DNA of 7,040 nt, from contig DIPE01000107.1 in assembly GCA_002427015.1 (NCBI GenBank), forward strand, positions 19,709 to 26,748, given 5' to 3'. Positions 1-6,162 of this stretch are shown in pieces. The DNA is from Firmicutes bacterium UBA5496. GTDB taxonomy: Bacteria; Bacillota; Proteinivoracia; UBA4975. The translations under genes and the position numbers were made by a program. The notes beneath the pieces are model-generated. The model ran no database searches and was not told where the DNA came from. It saw only the letters and a program-made list of their open reading frames with translations. Each line of letters starts with the position of its first letter. The stretch's first letter is position 1.

Positions 1-495
1 GTGGATGGCCCCATCAGCGCTGAAGTAATCAGCCTGGATAGCGCAGGCATGGTGGCTGAAGCAGAACAGCTGGCAATCTTGTCTCCGAACATTGTCATCA
101 AGATCCCCATGACCGCTGAAGGGCTTAAGGCCACAAAGATTTTGACTGCAAAGGGCATTAAGACCAATGTCACATTAATCTTTTCTCTCAACCAGGCGAT
201 GATGGCGGCCCGGGCAGGGGCCACTTATGTCAGCCCCTTTGTGGGCAGGCTGGACGATGTCAATGCCGACGGCATTGATTTGGTCCGGGATATTGCCGAC
301 GCTTTTACCTACTTTGGCCTGGATGCCAAGATTATCGCCGCCAGCATTCGCAGTATCAGCCATATTGCCGATGCTATCAGGGCTGGAGCTCATTTTGCCA
401 CTGTCCCCTTCTCGATTTTGCTGGCTGCCACAACTCATCCTCTCACAGACCGGGGAATCGAGCGTTTCTTGCAGGATTGGAAAAAGTTAAAATAA
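1..495 (+). CDS. tal: Transaldolase, small TalC/FSA-type, 5' part missing
   Basis: This enzyme transfers a dihydroxyacetone unit between sugar phosphates in the non-oxidative pentose phosphate pathway, in the cytoplasm. The visible 164 residues are the C-terminal three quarters of a TIM-barrel protein. Compared with E. coli FSA (about 220 residues), about 50 N-terminal residues lie upstream of the window. The GTG at base 1 is probably an internal valine (VDGPISAEV), not the start. Lys34 in IVIKIPMT aligns with the Schiff-base lysine. Two positions separate true transaldolases from fructose-6-phosphate aldolase: the FSA Gln59 position is Glu here (E8 in ISAEV), and the FSA Tyr131 position is Phe (F80 in VSPFVGRLD). 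Both are the transaldolase state, so I prefer transaldolase to F6P aldolase. The alignment is from memory. A terminator follows directly, so this is the last gene of its transcript. The next gene, glpX, acts in the same sugar-phosphate network. Confidence 0.93.
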   Translation: MDGPISAEVISLDSAGMVAEAEQLAILSPNIVIKIPMTAEGLKATKILTAKGIKTNVTLIFSLNQAMMAARAGATYVSPFVGRLDDVNADGIDLVRDIADAFTYFGLDAKIIAASIRSISHIADAIRAGAHFATVPFSILLAATTHPLTDRGIERFLQDWKKLK

Positions 496-499
496 TATC

Positions 500-523
500 A
501 GGCCGGTTTTTACCGGCCTTTTT
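500..523 (+). terminator. Rho-independent terminator after tal
   Basis: The arm AGGCCGG pairs perfectly with CCGGCCT across the 6-base loop TTTTTA, and a run of five T follows. It begins 5 bases after the tal stop codon. It should separate tal from glpX. Confidence 0.88.
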
Positions 524-554
524 GCAGGAATTAACTGCTGCTCTGCAGAATAAG

Positions 555-581
555 TATGTCATATATGAAGAATGTGTCATA
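555..581 (+). repeat. Imperfect direct repeat in the glpX leader
   Basis: TATGTCATA at 555-563 recurs as TGTGTCATA at 573-581, an 18-base period with one mismatch. The first copy is itself palindromic (TATG-T-CATA), and the outer ends GTATG (554-558) and CATAC (578-582) are inverted. The second copy abuts the glpX ribosome binding site. It could be an operator, but no known regulator site is recognised and it may be chance in AT-rich DNA. I see no convincing sigma-A promoter in 524-598. Confidence 0.3.
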
Positions 582-584
582 CAA

Positions 585-593
585 AAGGGGTGG
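585..593 (+). promoter_or_regulatory. Ribosome binding site that sets the glpX start
   Basis: AAGGGGTGG ends 5 bases before the ATG at 599. An upstream in-frame ATG at 572 has no comparable site and would add nine residues (MCHTKGVDW) that include this site, so 599 is preferred. Confidence 0.8.
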
Positions 594-598
594 ATTGG

Positions 599-1558
599 AT
601 GGACAGGGAACTGGCTTTAGAGCTGGTCAGGGTGACGGAAGCAGCGGCGATGACTTCTGCCCGCTGGATGGGGCTGGGCAACAAAGAAGAGGCGGACGGG
701 GCCGCAGTGGATGCAATGCGGCGGATGTTTGACACAGTGCAAATCCGTGGCACAGTGGTGATCGGCGAAGGGGAAATTGACGAAGCGCCAATGTTGTATA
801 TCGGCGAAAAAGTGGGGTGCGGCGGCGGGCCGGAAGTAGATGTGGCTGTCGACCCTGTAGAAGGCACTAACTTGGTGGCCAAGGGATTGCCTAATTCTAT
901 CGCCGTCATCGGCGTAGCTCCCCGGGGCTGTCTCCTTCACGCCCCTGACATGTATATGGAAAAAATAGCCGTCGGTCCCTGCGCTGCAGGAAAAGTAAGT
1001 TTGGAGTATTCCCCGGCGGAGAATATTGCCGCTGTGGCCAAAGCCTCCAACAAGGATATTCGCGACTTGGTGGTAGTGATTTTAGACCGTCCCCGCCATG
1101 AAAAGACGATTTACCAGGTGCGCCAGGCCGGCGCCCGGGTCAAGCTGATTTCCGACGGCGATGTGGCTGCAGCTGTTTCTGCTGCCGTAGCGGGCTCAGG
1201 AGTCGATATGCTGCTGGGCATCGGCGGCGCTCCAGAAGGTGTCCTGGCGGCAGTAGCCCTCAAATGCCTGGGCGGGGAGATTCAAGGACGGCTTCGCCCG
1301 GAAAACGCTGCCCAGGAAGAGCGCATTATCTCCATGGGCATTGCAAACCCCCGGCAGCTGCTGACCATGGATCATTTGGTCAGGGGTGAGGACTGTTTCT
1401 TTGCCGCCACCGGCATCACCGATGGTGATTTAGTGCGGGGGGTGCGCTTCCATGGGAATACCGCCAGCACTCACTCCATCGTCATGCGCTATCAAAGCGG
1501 CACCATCCGCTATATCGAAGCCACTCACAACCTGCAACGCAAACCCCATGTATTTTAA
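599..1558 (+). CDS. glpX: Fructose-1,6-bisphosphatase class II (GlpX)
   Basis: This enzyme hydrolyses fructose 1,6-bisphosphate to fructose 6-phosphate, the gluconeogenic counterpart of phosphofructokinase. It is a metal-dependent cytoplasmic enzyme of the Li+-sensitive phosphatase superfamily. The protein is 319 residues from ATG 599; E. coli GlpX is 336. The five metal ligands I recall for E. coli GlpX fall at the same numbering here: D33 (EADGAAVDAM), E57 (VIGEGEIDEAP), D85 and E88 (DPVEGTNL) and E213 (GGAPEGVLAA). The conserved C-terminal AATGITDGDLVRGV is at 269-282. It stands alone between two terminators. Some GlpX proteins also dephosphorylate sedoheptulose 1,7-bisphosphate, which would fit the neighbouring transaldolase, but the sequence cannot decide this. 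The sequence is complete with nothing unusual. Confidence 0.97.
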   Translation: MDRELALELVRVTEAAAMTSARWMGLGNKEEADGAAVDAMRRMFDTVQIRGTVVIGEGEIDEAPMLYIGEKVGCGGGPEVDVAVDPVEGTNLVAKGLPNSIAVIGVAPRGCLLHAPDMYMEKIAVGPCAAGKVSLEYSPAENIAAVAKASNKDIRDLVVVILDRPRHEKTIYQVRQAGARVKLISDGDVAAAVSAAVAGSGVDMLLGIGGAPEGVLAAVALKCLGGEIQGRLRPENAAQEERIISMGIANPRQLLTMDHLVRGEDCFFAATGITDGDLVRGVRFHGNTASTHSIVMRYQSGTIRYIEATHNLQRKPHVF

Positions 1559-1571
1559 GCCTTAGCATTGT

Positions 1572-1610
1572 CAGGGCCGGCCCGAATTTTCCGCCGGCCC
1601 TGTTTTTTTT
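1572..1610 (+). terminator. Strong Rho-independent terminator after glpX
   Basis: A perfect 10-bp GC-rich stem, CAGGGCCGGC at 1572-1581 with GCCGGCCCTG at 1593-1602, has an 11-base loop and is followed by eight T. It lies 13 bases after the glpX stop codon. Confidence 0.95.
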
Positions 1611-1646
1611 ACTTTCCCGCCGGGAAGAGGCTGGTGGCAGAAAAGC

Positions 1647-1675
1647 GCATATTCTCCAATTTCCCGGATATAATA
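1647..1675 (+). promoter_or_regulatory. Promoter of the LysM-M23 gene, possibly forespore type
   Basis: TATAAT at 1669-1674 is a perfect sigma-A -10 box, but no TTGACA-like -35 lies at 16-18 bases. Instead GCATA at 1647-1651 matches the -35 of sporulation sigma F/G. With it, GGATATAAT at 1666-1674 fits the sigma-F -10 pattern GGnnAnAnT at a 14-base spacer (usual about 15). TATAATA at 1669-1675 fits the sigma-G -10 pattern CATnnTA with one mismatch at a 17-base spacer. The start of the gene follows at 1722. That a promoter lies here is likely; which sigma factor uses it is inference. Confidence 0.55.
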
Positions 1676-1721
1676 GGGGCGAACTTGGCAAAAAACGTCA
1701 ATACAATGAGGTGATAATGCG

Positions 1722-2624
1722 ATGTTCAAGCTCGTTCTGTCCGGATTGGTTGCGGCTTTGCTTGTAACCATGCTTTTTGCCGGGACAGTGGCAGCCCATT
1801 CCATCGAAGATGTGGAAGCCATGGTAGCTGAACTGGCTGAATCTGAATACTATTCACCGGAACTCTGTATGCGCTATCTGGAATATAAACAGCAGCGGGT
1901 AGAAGTCATTTCCTATACAGTTGTTAAGGGAGATACCCTGATTGGCATCTCCGAGAGATTCGGGGTCAGTCTGGCCACAATCTCCGAAAGCAACAAAATC
2001 GAAAATCCCAATCTCATCCGTGTCGGTCAGCAGCTGCACTTTCCGGAGGTATCAGGTTTGCTTTATACCGTCGTCCAAGGGGATGAGTTAACGGCTTTGG
2101 CAGACAAATATGAGGTGGAGTATGAAGCCATCTGGTTTGCCAATTCTTTGGACAGCGAAGAATTAGTGCCGGGGACCCGGCTGGTTATTCCCGGGGCAAA
2201 ATTGCCGGACCCCTTGCTGCGGGCGCGCTCAGTAAGCCGGGGGGGAAGCCATGTAAACTGCGGCTTTATCTGGCCTCTTTTGGGCAAACTCTCTTCCACT
2301 TACGGCATGCGGAGAGGTTCATTTCACTGGGGCATTGATATTATAGGCAGAGTGGGAGCGCCAATTTATGCAGTTGCCGGGGGGGTTGTCACCAGCGCTG
2401 GCTGGGCCGGAACCTACGGGTATATGGTGGCGCTGGAGCACAAGTCTGGCATCAGCACCCTCTATGCCCACGCTACAAGGCTAAATGTAACTATAGGGGA
2501 CAGGGTCTCCCAAGGTGATGTCATTGCCTATGTGGGCTCAACCGGGCATTCTACCGGCCCTCACCTTCACTTTGAAGTAAAGGTCAATGGCCGTTATGTA
2601 AATCCTCTCTCCCGCCTGCCTTAA
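1722..2624 (+). CDS. Secreted LysM-LysM-M23 peptidoglycan endopeptidase
   Basis: This is a predicted cell-wall hydrolase of 300 residues that cleaves peptide cross-links outside the membrane. Residues 1-25 form a signal peptide with a hydrophobic core and a likely cut after VAA25. Two LysM peptidoglycan-binding domains follow, at about 65-108 (YTVVKGDTL) and 115-157 (YTVVQGDEL), each beginning with the typical YTV-x-x-GD. The C-terminal M23 domain (about 182-300) has H202 and D206 (FHWGID), H250 (YAH) and HLHFEV at 281-286, giving the complete zinc-ligand and catalytic set of a LytM-type peptidase, so activity is expected. A GAGGTGAT ribosome site at 1708-1715 supports ATG 1722. The upstream promoter could be forespore-driven, which would suggest a role in sporulation, but vegetative wall turnover is equally possible. 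It differs from SpoIIQ in having LysM domains and a cleavable-looking signal. Confidence 0.93.
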   Translation: MFKLVLSGLVAALLVTMLFAGTVAAHSIEDVEAMVAELAESEYYSPELCMRYLEYKQQRVEVISYTVVKGDTLIGISERFGVSLATISESNKIENPNLIRVGQQLHFPEVSGLLYTVVQGDELTALADKYEVEYEAIWFANSLDSEELVPGTRLVIPGAKLPDPLLRARSVSRGGSHVNCGFIWPLLGKLSSTYGMRRGSFHWGIDIIGRVGAPIYAVAGGVVTSAGWAGTYGYMVALEHKSGISTLYAHATRLNVTIGDRVSQGDVIAYVGSTGHSTGPHLHFEVKVNGRYVNPLSRLP

Positions 2625-2680
2625 AAAAAACAGCAGGGAAATGCTCTCCTCACAGAGAATATATAGTTTTAAGTACTGTT

Positions 2681-2688
2681 GGGGAGAG
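2681..2688 (+). promoter_or_regulatory. Ribosome binding site that sets the tdk start
   Basis: GGGGAGAG ends 6 bases before ATG 2695. The upstream in-frame ATG at 2641 has no good site and would add 18 residues absent from the family. Confidence 0.75.
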
Positions 2689-2694
2689 ATAGAT

Positions 2695-3270
2695 ATGCAT
2701 CCAATGAAAGACATGGGCTGGCTGGAAGTAATTTGCGGCAGTATGTACAGCGGCAAAAGCGAAGAGCTGATCAGGCGGGTGAAGAGGGCGAAAATTGGAC
2801 GCCTCAAAGTGCAGGTCTTTAAACCCAGGATTGATAGTCGCTACAATAAGGTAAATGTAGTGACACATAACGGCGATCAGACTGAAGCAGTTGCCGTGGA
2901 TGATTCCGGTGTGCTTTATTCCCTGGTGGAAGATGACACCGAAGTGGTTGCCATTGATGAGGCTCAATTCTTCGACAGTGGCTTGGTAGATGTGTGCCGC
3001 CGCCTTGCAGACAAAGGCAAGCGGGTCATCGTCGCTGGCCTGGACATGGATTTTCGCGGCCAGCCCTTTGGACCCACCCCTGTCTTGATGGCCATGGCCG
3101 AATATGTGGACAAGCTTCAGGCAATCTGCATCAAATGCGGCAACCCTGCCAACCGCACTCAGCGCTTGGTAAATGGCCAGCCTGCCAGGGCTACTGAACC
3201 AACTATCTTGGTAGGAGCCTCGGAAAGTTACGAGGCCAGGTGCCGCCGCTGCCATGAGGTGCCCAGGTGA
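2695..3270 (+). CDS. tdk: Thymidine kinase (type II)
   Basis: This enzyme phosphorylates thymidine to dTMP with ATP in the pyrimidine salvage pathway, in the cytoplasm. From ATG 2695 it is 191 residues, normal for the bacterial TK1-like family. Walker A is GSMYSGKS at 15-22. The Walker B/catalytic segment IDEAQFFD is at 87-94, with E89 as the expected catalytic base. The lasso domain carries a four-cysteine zinc site, C145 and C148 (CIKC) with C183 and C186 (CRRC). VGASESYEARC at 173-183 is the nucleoside-binding signature. All key residues are present. It lies 70 bases after the M23 gene with no terminator between them, so read-through is possible. TATAGT at 2662-2667 is a weak -10 with no matching -35. 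Its stop codon overlaps the start of the DUF1385 gene, so those two are co-transcribed and probably translationally coupled. Confidence 0.97.
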   Translation: MHPMKDMGWLEVICGSMYSGKSEELIRRVKRAKIGRLKVQVFKPRIDSRYNKVNVVTHNGDQTEAVAVDDSGVLYSLVEDDTEVVAIDEAQFFDSGLVDVCRRLADKGKRVIVAGLDMDFRGQPFGPTPVLMAMAEYVDKLQAICIKCGNPANRTQRLVNGQPARATEPTILVGASESYEARCRRCHEVPR

Positions 3271-4130
3271 AACAGGGCAATATCGGGGGGCAGGCGGTAC
3301 TTGAAGGAGTAATGCTGCGCAGCCCCAGCCGTCAGGCTGTTGCTGTGCGCACCGCCAGTGGAGAAATCGTCACAAACGTAAGTCCTTTAGTGCCATTGGC
3401 CAAGAGATGGCCGGTTTTGGGCTTTCCCCTTATCCGGGGGGTGGTTGCCCTCTATGAATCCATGAGCGGGGCTATTTCCAGCTTAGCCATGTCCGCCAAT
3501 CTGGCAGAGCCCGAGGAACAGGTTACTCCCCTGCAATTGACATTGGTAGCAGTGGTCTCACTGGCATTGGGAGTCGGCCTCTTCTTTTTGCTACCTGCAG
3601 TTCTCGTCAACCCCTTGGCCCGTATCTGTGGCCAGGGAAGCTTCCTCCTCAACCTGCTTGAAAGTATAGTGAGAATCATTCTCTTTATTAGTTATTTGCT
3701 CTTGGTAGGACTGTCCAAAGATATCAGGCGAACCTTTGAATATCACGGGGCTGAGCATAAGACAATAATGTGCTGGGAACAGGATAAACCCTTGACAGCC
3801 CAAGCGGCAGCAACCTGTTCCCGCTTCCATCCCCGGTGCGGAACCAGTTTCCTCCTGCTGGTTGTGGTCCTGAGCATTCTCGTGTTTTCGCTTTTTTCCC
3901 CGCCCAATTTGTGGGCAAAACTGGGACTGCGGCTGGCGCTGCTGCCGCTGCTGGCAGGACTATCCTACGAGTTAATCAAATGGACAGCAAAAAGCGCTTC
4001 CCTTGTTGCCAGACTGCTGCTGGCTCCCGGTTTGGCCTTGCAAAGACTTACAACCCGTGAGCCTGATGCCGGCCAGTTAGAAGTTGCCCTGGCCGCTTTG
4101 GCGGGCGTTATTGACCCTGGAGAAGAGTAA
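3267..4130 (+). CDS. DUF1385 family membrane protein (YqhQ-like), function unknown
   Basis: This is a 287-residue integral membrane protein of the DUF1385 family, often annotated as a predicted metal-dependent enzyme; the B. subtilis relative is YqhQ. The start is GTG 3267, in a GTGA overlap with the tdk stop, with GAGGT at 3256-3260 as ribosome site. The protein opens straight into the family signature GGQAVLEGVMLRSP (7-20). Hydrophobic segments lie at about 91-114, 127-150, 193-212 and 219-240. Between the second and third is a conserved polar block: EYHGAEHKT (158-166) and FHPRCGTSF (187-195). Its His, Glu and Cys residues could bind a metal, but this is inference. It is complete and intact. 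Its place between tdk and prfA-prmC suggests co-expression with translation genes, although a promoter inside its 3' end can express prfA separately. Confidence 0.92.
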   Translation: MKQGNIGGQAVLEGVMLRSPSRQAVAVRTASGEIVTNVSPLVPLAKRWPVLGFPLIRGVVALYESMSGAISSLAMSANLAEPEEQVTPLQLTLVAVVSLALGVGLFFLLPAVLVNPLARICGQGSFLLNLLESIVRIILFISYLLLVGLSKDIRRTFEYHGAEHKTIMCWEQDKPLTAQAAATCSRFHPRCGTSFLLLVVVLSILVFSLFSPPNLWAKLGLRLALLPLLAGLSYELIKWTAKSASLVARLLLAPGLALQRLTTREPDAGQLEVALAALAGVIDPGEE

Positions 4131-4139
4131 GGCTATAAT
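4111..4139 (+). promoter_or_regulatory. Near-consensus sigma-A promoter for prfA-prmC
   Basis: TTGACC (4111-4116) and TATAAT (4134-4139) are separated by exactly 17 bases. That is 11 of 12 consensus bases with ideal spacing. The -35 lies inside the last codons of the DUF1385 gene and the -10 just after its stop. Transcription should begin near 4145-4148, which leaves no room for a ribosome site before the ATG at 4145 and supports the GTG start at 4175. Confidence 0.8.
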
Positions 4140-4160
4140 ATTTCATGGAATCTCAGGGTA

Positions 4161-4171
4161 AAAGGTGTGAT
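4161..4171 (+). promoter_or_regulatory. Ribosome binding site that sets the prfA start
   Basis: AAAGGTGTGAT, with core AAGGTG at 4162-4167, lies 7 bases before GTG 4175. It favours this GTG over the in-frame ATG at 4145. Confidence 0.75.
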
Positions 4172-4174
4172 ACT

Positions 4175-5245
4175 GTGATAGAAAAATTAGCAGCCATAGA
4201 ACAGAAATACTTGCAGCTGGAAAAACAAATATCCGATCCTGAATTGGTCAACAGGGACCAAAAACTTTGGCTGGAATTGACAAAAGAACATGCATCACTG
4301 GCGGAAACCGTTGAGGCTTACCGCCTTTATCAAAAAACGCGGCAAGCTCTGACTGAGGCCAAAGAGATCGCTGCCGAAGACGCCGATCCTGATTTTGCGG
4401 CCCTGGCCAAGGAAGAAGCAGCAGAATTGGAAGCCACATTGGCGACCCAGGAAGAAAGACTTAAGCTGCTCCTCATTCCCAAGGACCCCAGTGACGATAA
4501 AAACGTCATTGTGGAAATCCGCAGCGGCGCCGGCGGCGAAGAGGCAGCCCTATTTGCTATGGAAATTTTCCGGATGTATTCCAGATATGCCGAAGCGAAA
4601 CAGTGGAAGACAGAAATTCTGGACTCCCATTATACGGACATCGGCGGCATCAAAGAATTAATCTTTGTCCTAGAAGGCAGGGGCGCGTACAGCCGCTTAA
4701 AATATGAAAGCGGCGTGCATCGGGTGCAGCGGATACCAGCCACCGAATCCGGCGGCCGCATTCATACTTCCACAATCACCGTGGCCGTGCTCCCGGAAGC
4801 TGAGGAAGTTGAAGTTGAAATCAATCCAAATGACTTGCGCATTGATGTATTTTGCTCCACCGGTCCCGGGGGGCAAAGCGTCAACACCACCCAGTCTGCA
4901 GTCAGAATTACTCACATCCCTACAGGGATTGTTGTTTCCTGCCAGGATGAAAAATCGCAGCTGAAAAACCGGGATAAGGCTATGCGTGTTCTGCGCTCCC
5001 GGCTGTATGACAAACTGCAATCGGAACAGCAAGCGGAACTGGCCGCCGAACGGCGCAGCCAGGTGGGAACCGGAGACCGCTCGGAGCGGATTCGGACTTA
5101 TAATTATCCCCAGACCCGTGTCACCGACCACAGGATTGGACTGACCACCCACCGGCTCAATGAAATTCTGGCCGGGGATTTGGAAGAAATAATCGACAGC
5201 CTGATTACCGCCGATCAGGTGGCGCGCCTTGCCAAGATGAGCTAA
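4175..5245 (+). CDS. prfA: Peptide chain release factor 1
   Basis: RF1 recognises UAA and UAG in the ribosomal A site and triggers release of the finished peptide. From GTG 4175 it is 356 residues, the length I recall for B. subtilis RF1, and opens with the typical (V/M)IEKLAAIEQKY. Domain 1 is helical (1-100). The decoding tripeptide PAT is at 188-190 in HRVQRIPATESGGRIHTS; PxT rather than SPF marks RF1 and not RF2. The catalytic GGQ is at 232-234 (STGPGGQSVNTTQSAVRITH), whose glutamine is the target of PrmC. The C-terminal NYPQTRVTDHRIGLT (310-324) is conserved. It is expressed from the promoter at 4111-4139 and is followed after 3 bases by prmC, its modifying enzyme. Nothing is missing. 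Confidence 0.98.
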   Translation: MIEKLAAIEQKYLQLEKQISDPELVNRDQKLWLELTKEHASLAETVEAYRLYQKTRQALTEAKEIAAEDADPDFAALAKEEAAELEATLATQEERLKLLLIPKDPSDDKNVIVEIRSGAGGEEAALFAMEIFRMYSRYAEAKQWKTEILDSHYTDIGGIKELIFVLEGRGAYSRLKYESGVHRVQRIPATESGGRIHTSTITVAVLPEAEEVEVEINPNDLRIDVFCSTGPGGQSVNTTQSAVRITHIPTGIVVSCQDEKSQLKNRDKAMRVLRSRLYDKLQSEQQAELAAERRSQVGTGDRSERIRTYNYPQTRVTDHRIGLTTHRLNEILAGDLEEIIDSLITADQVARLAKMS

Positions 5246-5248
5246 GCT

Positions 5249-6106
5249 ATGCAAGCCCGGGAATTATTGCTTGAGGCCGCGGCAAAACTGAAAGAGGCGG
5301 GAATCGCTAACCCCTGGTTTGAAGCCCAGCTGCTCCTGGGCTGGGTTCTGGACAAGGATCAGGCGGCAGTGCTAGCCCAGGATTGCCAGCTTTCGGACCA
5401 GCAGGCTAAGGAGTTTAGGCAAGGGGTGGAAGAGCGGCGAAAACGCAAGCCCTTAGCCTATATAACCGGATTAAAACCTTTTTTGCATTGGGATTTCTCT
5501 GTCAATGAAGATGTCCTCATTCCCCGGCCGGAAACGGAAATTCTTGTAGAACTGGCGGTGCAAGAACTTAAGAAAGCCTTTCCCGGCCAATCTGTCCTAG
5601 TTGCGGACATCGGCGCCGGCAGCGGCGCAATCGGCCTGAGCATGCTGATGCTGCTGCCATCAGCCAGGCTGTGCGCAGTTGATGCTTCACCCCCGGCTTT
5701 GCGAATGGCCCAAACAAATGCCGCCAAATTCGGGCTTAGCCAACGGGCGACTTTTTTTTCCGGTGACTTGTTGGCCCCCCTGGCACAGCTTCGGGGGCAG
5801 TTTGCCTGTATTGTCGCCAATCTGCCTTATGTCGCCGCCGAAGAATATGCCAATTTACAGCCGGAAATCACTGAATATGAGCCCCGGGAGGCTTTAGTGT
5901 CAGGGCCTGATGGTTTATGGCATTACCGGCGCCTGCTCAGACAGGCAGCAGATTATCTGCTGCCAGGAGGCATGCTGTTTGTGGAAATTGGCTGCACTCA
6001 AGGGCCTGAGATGCAAAAATTATTTTGCGGCCATGGATTCGCCGCTCCCCATGTGGAAAAGGATTTGGCTGGGCTCGCTAGAATCGTCTGGGGAGCAAAA
6101 ACATAA
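5249..6106 (+). CDS. prmC: Release factor glutamine N5-methyltransferase
   Basis: This enzyme transfers a methyl group from S-adenosylmethionine to the glutamine of the GGQ motif in release factors, raising termination efficiency. It has 285 residues. The N-terminal helical substrate-binding domain (1-75) ends in the family signature RKPLAYITG (66-74), followed by VLIPRPETEILVE (89-101). The SAM-binding motif I is ADIGAGSGAIG (119-129), with acidic D145 after the next strand. The active-site motif reads NLPY (191-194) where most PrmC proteins have NPPY. EPREALVSGPDGL (211-223) is also conserved. The start is ATG 5249, 3 bases after the prfA stop, with only a weak AAGATGAG ribosome site, so translational coupling to prfA is likely. 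A terminator starts at its stop codon. Confidence 0.96.
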   Translation: MQARELLLEAAAKLKEAGIANPWFEAQLLLGWVLDKDQAAVLAQDCQLSDQQAKEFRQGVEERRKRKPLAYITGLKPFLHWDFSVNEDVLIPRPETEILVELAVQELKKAFPGQSVLVADIGAGSGAIGLSMLMLLPSARLCAVDASPPALRMAQTNAAKFGLSQRATFFSGDLLAPLAQLRGQFACIVANLPYVAAEEYANLQPEITEYEPREALVSGPDGLWHYRRLLRQAADYLLPGGMLFVEIGCTQGPEMQKLFCGHGFAAPHVEKDLAGLARIVWGAKT

Positions 6107-6128
6107 ATGCTTTTTAGCATTTTTTTTT
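6105..6128 (+). terminator. Rho-independent terminator after prmC
   Basis: AAATGCT (6105-6111) pairs with AGCATTT (6116-6122) across a TTTT loop and runs into a tract ending in nine T (6120-6128). The stem is only 7 bp and AT-rich, so termination may be partial. It begins within the prmC stop codon and separates prmC from sigG. Confidence 0.75.
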
Positions 6129-6158
6129 GCGTAAAAATAGGACAAAAGTGGCAATACT
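6129..6158 (+). promoter_or_regulatory. Sigma-F-like promoter candidate for sigG
   Basis: GGCAATACT at 6150-6158 matches the sigma-F -10 pattern GGnnAnAnT at every fixed base. GCGTA at 6129-6133 matches the -35 pattern G(C/T)(A/T)TA at four of five bases, with a 16-base spacer (usual about 15). AATACTA at 6153-6159 also resembles the sigma-G -10. In B. subtilis sigG is transcribed first by sigma F and then by sigma G, so the site fits the gene. The consensus is from memory and the match is inference. No sigma-A promoter is evident here. Confidence 0.5.
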
Positions 6159-6162
6159 ATGG

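Noticed and set aside
2615..2637. Possible terminator after the M23 gene (CCTGC/GCAGG around the stop codon)
   Set aside because: The stem is only 5 bp and the loop holds the A-run; no T-tract follows, so it is not a terminator for + strand transcription.
2662..2667. TATAGT as a tdk promoter -10
   Set aside because: No acceptable -35 lies at 16-18 bases (AAATGC at 17), and there is no extended -10.
2644..2688. CTCTCC (2644-2649) could pair with GGAGAG (2683-2688) and mask the tdk ribosome site
   Set aside because: It is a 6-bp stem with a 33-base loop and nothing else to support it; a chance match is likely.
2650..3255. Long open frame on the - strand opposite tdk (about 200 codons)
   Set aside because: It mirrors the codon structure of tdk, has no ribosome site or recognisable motif, and tdk itself is complete with all catalytic residues.
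4145..4174. Ten-codon N-terminal extension of RF1 from ATG 4145
   Set aside because: It coincides with the predicted transcription start and has no ribosome site. GTG 4175 gives the normal 356-residue protein.
4697..5254. Long open frame on the - strand opposite prfA (about 185 codons)
   Set aside because: It lies wholly within the conserved RF1 coding region, shows no domain, and has no promoter or ribosome site.
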